DNA of 64,000 nt. It comes from Spirochaetota bacterium. GTDB taxonomy: Bacteria > Spirochaetota > UBA4802 > UBA5550. Positions 1 to 8,216 of the stretch are shown piece after piece. The first letter of the stretch is position 1; each line of letters starts with the position of its first letter. The stretch spans positions 62,001 through 126,000 of the forward strand of contig JAGNKX010000008.1 in the NCBI GenBank assembly GCA_017999915.1. The letters are read 5' to 3'. The notes below the pieces were generated by a model. That model saw only the letters and a program-made list of their open reading frames with translations, did not search any database and was not told the origin of the DNA. The translations under genes were made by a program, and so were the position numbers.

Positions 1-1209
1 ATCACCATCCTCGGGAACATACCCGTATTCCAGGGACTCGCCGAGGCCGACTACGCGGAAATCATGCCGCTCCTGAAGCCGGAGAAATTCTCTCCCGGCG
101 CCCATATCATCAAGGAGGGCACCCACGGCGATTCGATGTGCATCATCGTCAACGGCGCGGTCAAGATAACCAAGACCGGCGGGGACGGCGAGGAGATACT
201 GCTGGACACCTTTTACGCCGGCTCCTATTTCGGCGAGTTTTCCCTGGTGGACAACATGCCCCGCTCGGCCAACGTCATCAGCCTGGAGGACACGGAGCTG
301 TTCCGCCTCGAGAAGAAAACCTTCGATTCGCTGCTGGCGAAGAACGGCTCCATATCGGCCGCCTTTTACCGGAACTGCCTGGAGGAGACCTTCTCCCGCT
401 TCAGGAACATCATCGCGAACTTCGCCTTCACGGAGCACACCCTCCGCCAGACCTCGACGAAGCTGGATGAGCTGGACCGCGATCTCTCCATGGCCAGGGA
501 GGTGCAGGGCTATTTCATCAACCGGGAGCTCCTCGACCACGAGCATTCCTTCCTGCCGGGGGTGCGGCATTCCTACGTGTACAAGCCGTGCATCGCCATC
601 GGGGGCGATTTCCTGAACGTGACGGAGCTCCGGCCCGGCCTGGCCGGGATTATCATAGCCGACGTCATGGGCCACGGCATCACCTCGGCCCTGGGCACCG
701 GCGTGCTCAAGAGCGCCTATTCCATCGCGGTGAGAGAGCTGGGACAGAGGCCGACGCAGCTCATGAAATACCTCAGCCGCCATTTCCTGAAGGTCATTCC
801 GGAGCTGTACGCCACCTGCTATTACGCCCTGGTGGACATGAAGAGGAAAAAGATCCAGCTCGCCAAGGGGGGCCATCCCCAGCCCCTGTTCTGGAAAAAC
901 CGGCGCAAGGGCTTCATCGACATCCAGTGCCAGGGCACGGGCCTCGGCCTGGTGAAGAAGGCCCGCTTCGGCAGGGTGGAGTACTCCATCGAGCGGGGCG
1001 ACAGGATCCTCTTCTATACCGACGGCATCATCGAGCAGAAGAACCCCCGGGGGGAGATGTACTCCGAGGGACGCCTCCGGAACATCTTCAGGGACCTGAT
1101 ACTCCGGAACGACGGCGATATCGTGAATAACCTTTTCAAGGACATGACATCCTTCGCCTCCCGCAAGGCGCTGGAGGACGACGTCACCCTGTTCCTCCTG
1201 GAGTTCTGA
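1..1209 (+). CDS. cNMP-binding / SpoIIE-type PP2C phosphatase (5' truncated)
   Basis: The reading frame is open from the first base, so the start lies upstream of the window; 402 residues are visible. Residues 1-115 form a Crp-like cyclic-nucleotide-binding fold (IIKEGTHGDSM, then FGEFSLVDNMPRSANV as the phosphate-binding cassette). A short coiled linker (TSTKLDELDRDLSMAREVQ) follows, then a SpoIIE/PP2C phosphatase with the metal-binding motifs IGGDFL, DVMGHG, YTDGI and EDDVTLFLLEF. Proteins of this architecture are expected to dephosphorylate a STAS anti-sigma antagonist in response to a nucleotide or related ligand. No STAS or anti-sigma gene is visible alongside it. The ligand is unknown; the PR-S-A part of the cassette suggests that nucleotide binding is retained. 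Confidence 0.9.
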   Translation: MTILGNIPVFQGLAEADYAEIMPLLKPEKFSPGAHIIKEGTHGDSMCIIVNGAVKITKTGGDGEEILLDTFYAGSYFGEFSLVDNMPRSANVISLEDTELFRLEKKTFDSLLAKNGSISAAFYRNCLEETFSRFRNIIANFAFTEHTLRQTSTKLDELDRDLSMAREVQGYFINRELLDHEHSFLPGVRHSYVYKPCIAIGGDFLNVTELRPGLAGIIIADVMGHGITSALGTGVLKSAYSIAVRELGQRPTQLMKYLSRHFLKVIPELYATCYYALVDMKRKKIQLAKGGHPQPLFWKNRRKGFIDIQCQGTGLGLVKKARFGRVEYSIERGDRILFYTDGIIEQKNPRGEMYSEGRLRNIFRDLILRNDGDIVNNLFKDMTSFASRKALEDDVTLFLLEF

Positions 1210-1358
1210 GGCGATCCTTCACGGTTAAACCCGGCCGTTCCCGCCCTGGCCATCAATCACTCTCTTCGGCCGCCTCTCATCACCGGAAAAACCGTCCGTT
1301 TCCGCCAATAGTTATGCTTTCATCCGCTTTTTTATCGCCAAAAATCTTAAAAACACAA

Positions 1359-1390
1359 GCCGTTCATTCTCCGGGAGTGGCCGTTCATTC
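1359..1390 (+). promoter_or_regulatory. Direct repeat GCCGTTCATTC x2, possible activator site
   Basis: The same 11 bases occur at 1359-1369 and 1380-1390, a centre-to-centre distance of 21 bases, or two helical turns. The second copy ends 8 bases before a TTGACA (1399-1404). That geometry is typical of an activator dimer or AraC-type protein bound next to a -35 element. The function is inferred from geometry only. Confidence 0.35.
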
Positions 1391-1398
1391 CGTGCCCA

Positions 1399-1426
1399 TT
1401 GACAGGGGTGTATAACTTTATATCTT
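1399..1426 (+). promoter_or_regulatory. Putative sigma-70 promoter for the lipoprotein cluster
   Basis: TTGACA (1399-1404) is followed after 16 bases by TATCTT (1421-1426). It lies about 200 bases before the first lipoprotein start at 1626, which implies a long leader. The -10 match is only moderate. Confidence 0.35.
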
Positions 1427-1625
1427 TTTATAAGAAACACTGAGAGCATACAATACACAATTCGGCATGCTACGTCGCGGTCGGGCATTACTGATTCCTA
1501 CCGTGGCAATATGGACCCCCGGGAGGGCGAAGTCCTGATTGGCTTCTTCCGGACAGGTCATGTCTCATAGGGGCAAAAAAGCAAAAGGGGCGCAAAAACC
1601 GGATTTTTTTGGAGGATTCATTGAA

Positions 1626-3080
1626 ATGAAAAATTTGTTCAAGCCCGCGGCCTGCTGCCTGTTAATGGCGGCGATGTTGGCCTCCACTGCCTGCGAGAAC
1701 ATTGAGAAAAAGAAGGACAATAAAAGACTGCTTCCACTCCTTCTGCTGGGCTCCGTAACGGAGACAAGCTGGTACACGTTCATCGGCGGGAGCGGCAATG
1801 ACTATGCGAACTCTATTATGCAGACCGCCGACGGCGGGTACATAATTGCCGGCAATGCAACCAAAGACATTGCGTCCATGGGAGGGAAGACGCCGATCAA
1901 CCCGTATTCTGAGGGCTTTGATATGATCGTAGTGAAGCTCGATTTCAGAGGCGCTGTAGCCTGGCACACCTTCCTCGGAGAGAGCAGCTTTGAATTTGCC
2001 AGTTCCGTGACCCAGACCGCCGACGGCGGGTACATCGTCGCCGGTTCCGCTCTGGGAAATATCCCGTCCATGGGAGGCAAGACGCCGGTCAACGCCTATT
2101 CCTCGGACTATGATATGGTCGTGGTGAAGCTCGATTCAAGGGGCGTCGTTGTCTGGTATACCTTCCTCGGCGGGAGCGGTATGGATCAAGCAAAATCAGT
2201 GGCGCAGACTCTCGACGGCGGATGCATCGTCGCCGGTTATGCAGACACAAATATCGCGTCCCTGGGAGGGAAGTCGCCGATTATGGCGTATTCCTCAAAC
2301 TCTGACATGGTCGTGGTGAAGCTCGATCCAAGCGGCGCCGTCGCCTGGTACACCTTCCTCGGCGGGAGCGGTTATGACCAGGCCTGCTCAGTGGCGCAGA
2401 CCAAAGATGGAGGGTATATCGTGGCAGGTTATGCGGGCGCAAATATCGCGTCCATGGGAGGGGCAGCGCCGATCAACGCGTATTCCTCGGGCATTGATAT
2501 GGTCGTGGTGAAGCTCGATTCAAGCGGCGCCGTCGCCTGGTACGCCTTCCTCGGCGGGAGCAGTGATGACCAGGCCTACTCCGTGGCGCAGACCAAAGAT
2601 GGCGGGTACATCGTCGCCGGTTCCGCATATGCAAACATTGCGTCCATGGGAGGGAAGGCGCCGGTCCGCGCCTATTCCTCAGGTGAGGATATGGTCGTGG
2701 TGAAGCTCGATTCCAGTGGCGCCGTCGCCTGGTATACCTTCCTCGGCGGGAGCGATATTGATAGAGCCAATTCCGTTGCCCAGACAATCGACGGCGGGTA
2801 CATCGTCGCCGGTACAGCGAACCAGGATGTTATTACCGGAAAAAACGATATGTCGGTGGTAAAGCTCGATTCAAGGGGCTCCATAGCCTGGTCCACCCTC
2901 CTTGACGGGAGCGGCGCGAATACGGCCAGCTCCGTGGCGCAGACCGGTGACGGCGGGTACATCGTCGCCGGTTCCGCATACGCAAACGTCGCGTCCATCG
3001 GGGGCGCAACACCGGTCAACGCCTATTCCTCGAACAGCGATATGTTCGTGGTAAAATTGAAGAGCAACGGTTCGTTGTGA
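1626..3080 (+). CDS. Lipoprotein with seven tandem propeller-like repeats
   Basis: The start at 1626 is preferred over the in-frame ATG at 1539 because it has GGAGG ten bases upstream and begins directly with a lipoprotein signal (lipobox ASTAC). The 484-residue product has a charged and Leu-rich spacer (KKKDNKRLLPLLLLG) and then seven repeats. Each starts with a W-Y-T-F-L-G-G-S motif and contains DGGYIVAG and DMVVVKLDSSG. Six units are about 64 residues and unit 6 is about 53. Seven WxxFLGG/DGGYIVAG blades suggest a closed seven-bladed beta-propeller of the delta-60/SBBP type. It is probably anchored in the outer membrane. Ligand and role are unknown. It leads a row of three lipoprotein genes with very similar leaders. 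Confidence 0.85.
   Translation: MKNLFKPAACCLLMAAMLASTACENIEKKKDNKRLLPLLLLGSVTETSWYTFIGGSGNDYANSIMQTADGGYIIAGNATKDIASMGGKTPINPYSEGFDMIVVKLDFRGAVAWHTFLGESSFEFASSVTQTADGGYIVAGSALGNIPSMGGKTPVNAYSSDYDMVVVKLDSRGVVVWYTFLGGSGMDQAKSVAQTLDGGCIVAGYADTNIASLGGKSPIMAYSSNSDMVVVKLDPSGAVAWYTFLGGSGYDQACSVAQTKDGGYIVAGYAGANIASMGGAAPINAYSSGIDMVVVKLDSSGAVAWYAFLGGSSDDQAYSVAQTKDGGYIVAGSAYANIASMGGKAPVRAYSSGEDMVVVKLDSSGAVAWYTFLGGSDIDRANSVAQTIDGGYIVAGTANQDVITGKNDMSVVKLDSRGSIAWSTLLDGSGANTASSVAQTGDGGYIVAGSAYANVASIGGATPVNAYSSNSDMFVVKLKSNGSL
1770..3077 (+). repeat. Seven coding tandem repeats of about 192 bases
   Basis: In-frame repeat units begin at the Trp codon at 1770 and recur about every 192 bases to the end of the gene. 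DNA identity between central units is high; phrases such as the one encoding VVVKLDSSGAVAW recur nearly unchanged. This points to recent internal duplication or gene conversion. The sixth unit is about 11 codons shorter. Confidence 0.8.
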
Positions 3081-3150
3081 CCGGGGGGCTGAGATATATT
3101 GAAGATTCGTATTGTCAGAGGGGCGCATAATACATTCCGGGGATATTAAA

Positions 3151-4089
3151 ATGAAAAATCTGCTTAAAACTATGGCATATTTCCTGCTGACGGCGGCGGT
3201 TTTGGCCTTCACGGCCTGCGAGATCAGTGAAAAAAAGGACAATAACTTGCTGCTCATGTTGCTCCTGGGGGGCGCCAATGGCGGAGATACCGTTGTAAAC
3301 ATCGCCGCCATACCCGGCGTGGTAGCGCCGGCTTATAGCGGGACACCAGTGACAACGATCACCGAGACAGACCAGTACACGGGAACAGTTGCGTGGAATC
3401 CTTCGGACAGTGCATTTGCCGCGACAACAGTCTACACCGCGACCATAACGCTGACACCCAAACCGGGATACAAAATAACCGGTGTGATTGCGGACTTCTT
3501 TACCGTAGCAGGAGCAACGAGCGTTACGAACAGCGCCGGCTCAGGGGTGGTAACCGCGGCATTTCCGGTGACGGACTGGGCGGTATATAATCTACGTGAC
3601 ACCGGTCCTGCCGGCGGGCTGATATTTTACATCAATCCCAATGCTTCGACTGATGGTTGGAAATACCTTGAAGCTGCTCCTGTCTCAACAGAATGGACAG
3701 AAAAAGTTTGGGGCGGTTATGGAACTGCGGTAACTGGTGCAGATGGGACTGCTATCGGAACAGGAAAACAAAATACAATAGATATAGTTTCTCAGTTTGG
3801 AGCGCAAGAGCCATACGAAAGCAAAACAGACTATGCGGCAAAACTTTGCAGTGATCTTGTAAGCGGGGGCTATGAGGACTGGTTTCTTCCATCAAAAGAT
3901 GAATTGAATTTGATGTACACCAATTTAAAAGCGTACGAGGTTGGTAATTTTGGGAACAGCTATTATTGGAGTTCGTCTGAGGGCGACCATCTCAGCGCGT
4001 GGTACCAGTTTTTCTTAAATGGCGCCCCGAACTCCTACTATAAGTACCTCGTCTCCAACAAACGGGTTCGGGCTGTCCGGTCGTTTTAA
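3151..4089 (+). CDS. DUF1566 (Lcl-like) lipoprotein, first paralogue
   Basis: The start at 3151 is chosen over 3112 because it begins with a lipoprotein signal (lipobox AFTAC) behind a GGGGA element. The 312-residue product has a spacer KKDNNLLLMLLLGG, then a beta-sandwich-like segment of about 95 residues (IPGVVAPAYSGTPVTTITET, YTATITLTPKPGYK, TVAGATSVTNS). The C-terminal DUF1566/Lcl domain starts with DTGPAGGLIFY, contains DWFLPSKDELNLMY and YYWSSSE, and ends in RVRAVRSF. DUF1566 domains occur on many spirochaetal surface lipoproteins and resemble C-type lectin-like folds; binding to host or matrix is possible but not shown. Same domain order and length as the next gene. Confidence 0.85.
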   Translation: MKNLLKTMAYFLLTAAVLAFTACEISEKKDNNLLLMLLLGGANGGDTVVNIAAIPGVVAPAYSGTPVTTITETDQYTGTVAWNPSDSAFAATTVYTATITLTPKPGYKITGVIADFFTVAGATSVTNSAGSGVVTAAFPVTDWAVYNLRDTGPAGGLIFYINPNASTDGWKYLEAAPVSTEWTEKVWGGYGTAVTGADGTAIGTGKQNTIDIVSQFGAQEPYESKTDYAAKLCSDLVSGGYEDWFLPSKDELNLMYTNLKAYEVGNFGNSYYWSSSEGDHLSAWYQFFLNGAPNSYYKYLVSNKRVRAVRSF

Positions 4090-4122
4090 CAATCATTGGA
4101 AAAATATTTTTTGGGGATAATC

Positions 4123-5061
4123 ATGAAAAACACCAGACGAATACTGGGATGCATGCTGATTACGGCATCGCTGGCCTTTACGGCCTGCGAGACGGGGAAG
4201 AAAGATGATAACAGCTCGCTTCTGTTGTTGCTTTTGAGCGGTGGTGGCAAAGCCGTTATTAATATAGCCTCAATACCCGGCGTCACACCGCCGGTTCTCG
4301 GAGAGATTCCGGTGACATCGATAACTGAAACCGCCCAGTACACCGGGACGGTTACGTGGGATGGCGGCTGGGCATGGTCGGCGAGATTTGGCGGCGATAA
4401 GGCCTACATGGCAACCATCACGCTCACTGCTAAAACGGGATATACCCTCACGGGTGTGACCGCGAACTTTTTCACGGTTGCGGGGGCATCATCGGTAACA
4501 AATTCGGATGATTCAGGAGTGATAACCGCAGTATTTCCCGCGACAGCATCAGTTGGAAATATAGGAGATTCCGCATTGGGAGGTAAAGTAGGATATATTC
4601 TGCAAAGCAGTGACACGGGATATGTCGCGGGAGAACAGCGGGGCCTCATAGCGGCGACCGAAGACCAGAGCACAGGAGTAGAATGGATATCCGGAGGATC
4701 AACTCAATCCACCTTAGTGCCGGGCGGTACCGGCACCGCCCTCGGGACAGGTACTGCAAACACGGATCGAATTATTGCCCAGGCGGTGGCGGCAGGCAAT
4801 ACTACTCCGACATCATACGCGGCAGGCCTTGCCCGGGCCTATAACGCCGGAGGGTACACCGACTGGTATCTTCCATCAAAAGATGAGTTGAGCAAGTTAT
4901 GCACTAATAGAGTGTCGATTGGTGGTTTCGCTAGTGCCTGGTATTGGAGCTCGTCTGAGGCCGGCACTGCTTACATCGCGTGGTCCCAGTATTTCGGCGG
5001 GGGGACCATGGGCGGCGCCAAGTTCGGTTCGTGGAGAGTTCGGGCTGTACGGGCTTTTTAA
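4123..5061 (+). CDS. DUF1566 (Lcl-like) lipoprotein, second paralogue
   Basis: The start at 4123 has GGGGA seven bases upstream and begins a lipoprotein signal (lipobox AFTAC); the in-frame ATG at 4096 would spoil the signal peptide. The product has 312 residues, exactly the length of its neighbour, with the same spacer, the same beta-sandwich segment (IPGVTPPVLGEIPVTSITET, LTAKTGYTLTGVTANFF) and a C-terminal DUF1566 domain (TDWYLPSKDELSKL, WYWSSSE, WRVRAVRAF). The middle of the domain differs: this copy has the GGKVGYILQSSDTGYVAGEQ opening where the first has AGGLIFY. It is a tandem duplicate that has diverged mainly in the putative binding domain. Confidence 0.85.
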   Translation: MKNTRRILGCMLITASLAFTACETGKKDDNSSLLLLLLSGGGKAVINIASIPGVTPPVLGEIPVTSITETAQYTGTVTWDGGWAWSARFGGDKAYMATITLTAKTGYTLTGVTANFFTVAGASSVTNSDDSGVITAVFPATASVGNIGDSALGGKVGYILQSSDTGYVAGEQRGLIAATEDQSTGVEWISGGSTQSTLVPGGTGTALGTGTANTDRIIAQAVAAGNTTPTSYAAGLARAYNAGGYTDWYLPSKDELSKLCTNRVSIGGFASAWYWSSSEAGTAYIAWSQYFGGGTMGGAKFGSWRVRAVRAF

Positions 5062-5240
5062 CAGTTTAACTATATAACAATTCAAGAGGGGGTTACCGGG
5101 ACAGCTCCTCACCACCAAAATTAGACTACTACCCAATTGCTCAGATAATGCAAATAAATTGATTGATTCATGAGGCTCTTTTCATTATTCTAGTCCGCAC
5201 TATTCAGTATCCGCAAGATACGAATATTCTCTGGAATGCT

Positions 5241-8123
5241 ATGAATTCATACCGCCGGGCCGTAATAAAGGGAATAGTGTTGTCCATTATCTGCTGCGGT
5301 GCGCTGCTTATAACCGCATGCGGGCGCAGCTTTGCATCCGGCAAAACACCGGTCGCGGTCAACGGCGTCATCGATCTGACGGAATGGGACTTTGAAAAAC
5401 AGGGGACCGTCAAGCTGAACGGGAGCTGGGAGTTCTACTGGAACCGGCTCCTTGAGCCAAAGGATTTCGCGCAGCCGCTCCTTCCGGCAAAGACAGGGTA
5501 TTTCACTATGCCGGGGTCCTGGAACGATTATGAGACAGGCCATGAAAAGATCCCGGGACAGGGGTACGGCACCTTCAGACTGACCGTCAGGCTCGGGAAC
5601 AGGGACGGGATCTACGGGTTAAAGACCCTTCACATGGCCACCGCCTACAGGATGTGGGTGGACGGCGCCCTCCTGTCGTCCAACGGAACGGTCGGCACGT
5701 CCCGCGACGCCATGGTCCCCCAATACCTGCCTAAAATTTCGATGTTCAGGCCAAAGGGCGCCACCGTCCCGATCGTGCTCCAGGTTTCCAATTTTTATCA
5801 CCGAAAGGGAGGCCCCTGGGAGGTCATTGAATTCGGCACCGCTGACCAGATCATTGAAAAACGCGAAAGCCGCAGCCACTTCGAGCTGTTCATTTTCGGC
5901 GCGCTGCTGATCATGGCGGTATATCATTTTGCGCTGTATCTTTTCAGGACAAAGGACAAATCGCCGCTCTATTTCGGCATCGTCTGCCTTGCCGTTGTGG
6001 GGCGCCTGGTCGTGACGGGGGAGCGTTTTTTCATTTCACTGTTCCCCTCAATCAACTGGGAAGTCGCGCTCAAGACAGAGTATATATGCTTTTACCTGTT
6101 CATGCCCCTGTTCATGATGTATTTTGAAAGGCTGTTCCCCGGGGAGTTTTCGAAACCGCTGCTGCGGATCTCCCAGTGGCTGGGGGCGGCATTCATACTC
6201 TTCGTGATCGTGACGCCGGCGTCGGTCTATTCATACTCAACACAGCCATATCAGGTCATCACCATCGCTTTCGGATTGTACCTGCATTACATCACCATCC
6301 GGGCGATCATGAAAAAACGGGAAGGCGCCATCCTGGTTATGGTCAGCGGAGAAATATTTTTCATCACGGCTATCAACGATTTTTTCGTGGCAAATGAATT
6401 CTACTATGCGATCAATCTGGTGCCCCTGGGGCTCCTGGTTTTTATCACCTCCCAGTCCATCATCCTTTCCAGGAGATTTTCCAGCGCTTTTTCCACCGTG
6501 GAGACCCAATCGGAACAGCTGAAAATCAACGAGGAGGAGCTCTGGGAAAAAAACGTGGCCCTGGAAAACAGCGACAGGATCAAGGACATGTTCCTGGCCA
6601 ATACCTCCCACGAGCTGCGCACCCCCCTGCACGGGATGATAGGCCTTTCCGAATCGATGCTGGAAGGCTCCGCCGGCGCGCTTCCCCCGAAGGCCGTTGA
6701 AAACCTTTCGCTCATCGCCTCGAGCGGCCACCGCCTGGCGGGCATGGTCAACGACCTGCTCGACATGGCGAAGATCCAGGACGAGGGCCTTTCGCTGAAC
6801 CTGCGGCCCCTGGACCTCCGCTCCCTGGGCGAAATGGTGGTGAGGCTTTCCCTTCCCCTGGCCGGCGTGAAGCCCCTGGAGATCATTAATGGCATCAGGC
6901 CGGACCTGCCGGCGGTGCAGGCCGACGAGGACCGGATACGGCAGGTGCTGCACAATCTCGTGGGCAACGCGATCAAGTTCACGAACGAGGGAAGGATAGA
7001 ATTGTCCGCCCGCGTCATGGACCGGCCCGACGGAGAGGGCGATGAAAGCGGCTGGCCGATGATCGAGGTGGCCGTGTCTGACACCGGCATCGGCGTCCCG
7101 GAGGAGTACAGGAAGAAGATATTCGAGGCCTACCAGCAGGTCGACGGGGGCGACGCCCGGGCCTATGCCGGCACCGGCCTGGGCCTGGCCATAGCGAAGC
7201 GGATCGTGGAGCTCCACGGCGGCGCGATCCGGGTGGAGCCCAACCCGGGCGGGGGCTCGGTGTTCTCCTTCACCCTGCCGGCGCTGCACGGCGTTGCAAT
7301 GGATAATCCGGGGCCGGTCGTCATCGAGGGTATGAGCGAGGCGCCGGGCGACGGCGCGGCCGGCCCGGCTCCGCTGTCCGGGGAAACCGACGGCGGAGCC
7401 TTCGAAAACAACCCGGTCCTCCTCGTGGTCGACGACGACCCGGTGAACGTGCGGGTCCTCCAGACCTATTTCGAGTCGAAGCGATGCACGGTGAAAACCG
7501 CGATGGACGGGATCAGCGCCCTCGATCTCATCGACCGTGACGATACCATCGAGCTCGTGCTCCTCGACATAATGATGCCGGTCATGTCCGGGTACGAGGT
7601 GTGCCGGAGGATACGCGCAACCCGGTCGGCGGAGCGGCTCCCGGTGGTGATGCTCACGGCAAAGAACATGATGGCGGACATAGACGCAGCTTTCGAGGCC
7701 GGGGCCAACGATTACATCGTGAAGCCCTTCCGCATCAGCGAGCTCCACGCGCGCGTGGGCACCATGCTGAAGCTGCGGAACGTCAGGAAGACCGCGGCCT
7801 CCGGCCTCACCATCCGTGACCGGAACAGGGCCTATTCCATCGCCTTCAGCGATATCATCTATATCACGTCGTCCGCCAAGAATATCGTGATCCACACCGG
7901 GGTGGAGGACATCGAGGTGCCGCTCCTCATGAAGGAGATAAGCGAGCGCCTCCCGCCGGACCTGTTCATCAGGATCCACAAGAGCCACATCATCAACAGG
8001 GCCTATATTCACAGCATATCCCACGTCCAGTACGGCCGCTACCGCCTGCGCCTCAGGGACAATGACGATACGGAGCTCCCGGTGGGCCGGGCCTACGCCG
8101 AATCCCTGCTGAAAAAAGCATAG
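5241..8123 (+). CDS. 7TMR-DISM hybrid histidine kinase with REC and LytTR domains
   Basis: The start at 5241 is chosen over 5163 because it opens a signal sequence ending in LITAC, a possible lipobox. The 960-residue product contains, in order: a jelly-roll-like 7TMR-DISMED2 sensor (about 45-195), a seven-helix 7TM-DISM segment (about 215-420), a HisKA domain with the phosphoacceptor His457 in NTSHELRTP, an ATPase domain (HNLVGNAIKFTNEG, DTGIGVP, GTGLGLAIAK), a receiver with Asp776 in LLDIMMP, and a C-terminal LytTR DNA-binding domain (IIYITSSAKN to ELPVGRAY). Sensor, kinase, receiver and DNA-binding output in one membrane-embedded chain is unusual. It would have to regulate from the membrane or be released by proteolysis. 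No target is evident. Confidence 0.92.
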   Translation: MNSYRRAVIKGIVLSIICCGALLITACGRSFASGKTPVAVNGVIDLTEWDFEKQGTVKLNGSWEFYWNRLLEPKDFAQPLLPAKTGYFTMPGSWNDYETGHEKIPGQGYGTFRLTVRLGNRDGIYGLKTLHMATAYRMWVDGALLSSNGTVGTSRDAMVPQYLPKISMFRPKGATVPIVLQVSNFYHRKGGPWEVIEFGTADQIIEKRESRSHFELFIFGALLIMAVYHFALYLFRTKDKSPLYFGIVCLAVVGRLVVTGERFFISLFPSINWEVALKTEYICFYLFMPLFMMYFERLFPGEFSKPLLRISQWLGAAFILFVIVTPASVYSYSTQPYQVITIAFGLYLHYITIRAIMKKREGAILVMVSGEIFFITAINDFFVANEFYYAINLVPLGLLVFITSQSIILSRRFSSAFSTVETQSEQLKINEEELWEKNVALENSDRIKDMFLANTSHELRTPLHGMIGLSESMLEGSAGALPPKAVENLSLIASSGHRLAGMVNDLLDMAKIQDEGLSLNLRPLDLRSLGEMVVRLSLPLAGVKPLEIINGIRPDLPAVQADEDRIRQVLHNLVGNAIKFTNEGRIELSARVMDRPDGEGDESGWPMIEVAVSDTGIGVPEEYRKKIFEAYQQVDGGDARAYAGTGLGLAIAKRIVELHGGAIRVEPNPGGGSVFSFTLPALHGVAMDNPGPVVIEGMSEAPGDGAAGPAPLSGETDGGAFENNPVLLVVDDDPVNVRVLQTYFESKRCTVKTAMDGISALDLIDRDDTIELVLLDIMMPVMSGYEVCRRIRATRSAERLPVVMLTAKNMMADIDAAFEAGANDYIVKPFRISELHARVGTMLKLRNVRKTAASGLTIRDRNRAYSIAFSDIIYITSSAKNIVIHTGVEDIEVPLLMKEISERLPPDLFIRIHKSHIINRAYIHSISHVQYGRYRLRLRDNDDTELPVGRAYAESLLKKA

Positions 8124-8216
8124 AATCTTTTTTGTCATCCCTCCGGCCAATTCAGTTGACAAGGGCGGAATTCCACCCACAGTGGGATGGAAATTAACTG
8201 TTGCCTGGAGTGTCCA

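Larger units (their letters stand above)
1210..1625. other. Intergenic region with direct repeat and promoter-like elements
   Basis: This 416-base gap has no convincing gene. It holds an exact 11-base direct repeat (1359-1369 and 1380-1390), a TTGACA hexamer at 1399-1404 with an AT-rich stretch after it, and a good ribosome binding site (GGAGG, 1611-1615) for the lipoprotein at 1626. The stretch 1440-1600 shows no recognisable riboswitch. Confidence 0.5.

Noticed and set aside
1440-1600. Riboswitch (cyclic di-GMP type) in the lipoprotein leader
   Set aside because: The conserved loops and the characteristic pairing were not found.
1770-3077. 192-base tandem repeat as CRISPR or satellite DNA
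   Set aside because: The units are in frame, encode a regular blade pattern and have no spacers.
6237-8180. 647-codon open frame antisense to the LytTR hybrid kinase
   Set aside because: It mirrors a strongly supported gene; long antisense frames are expected in GC-rich coding DNA. No recognisable motif or ribosome binding site.
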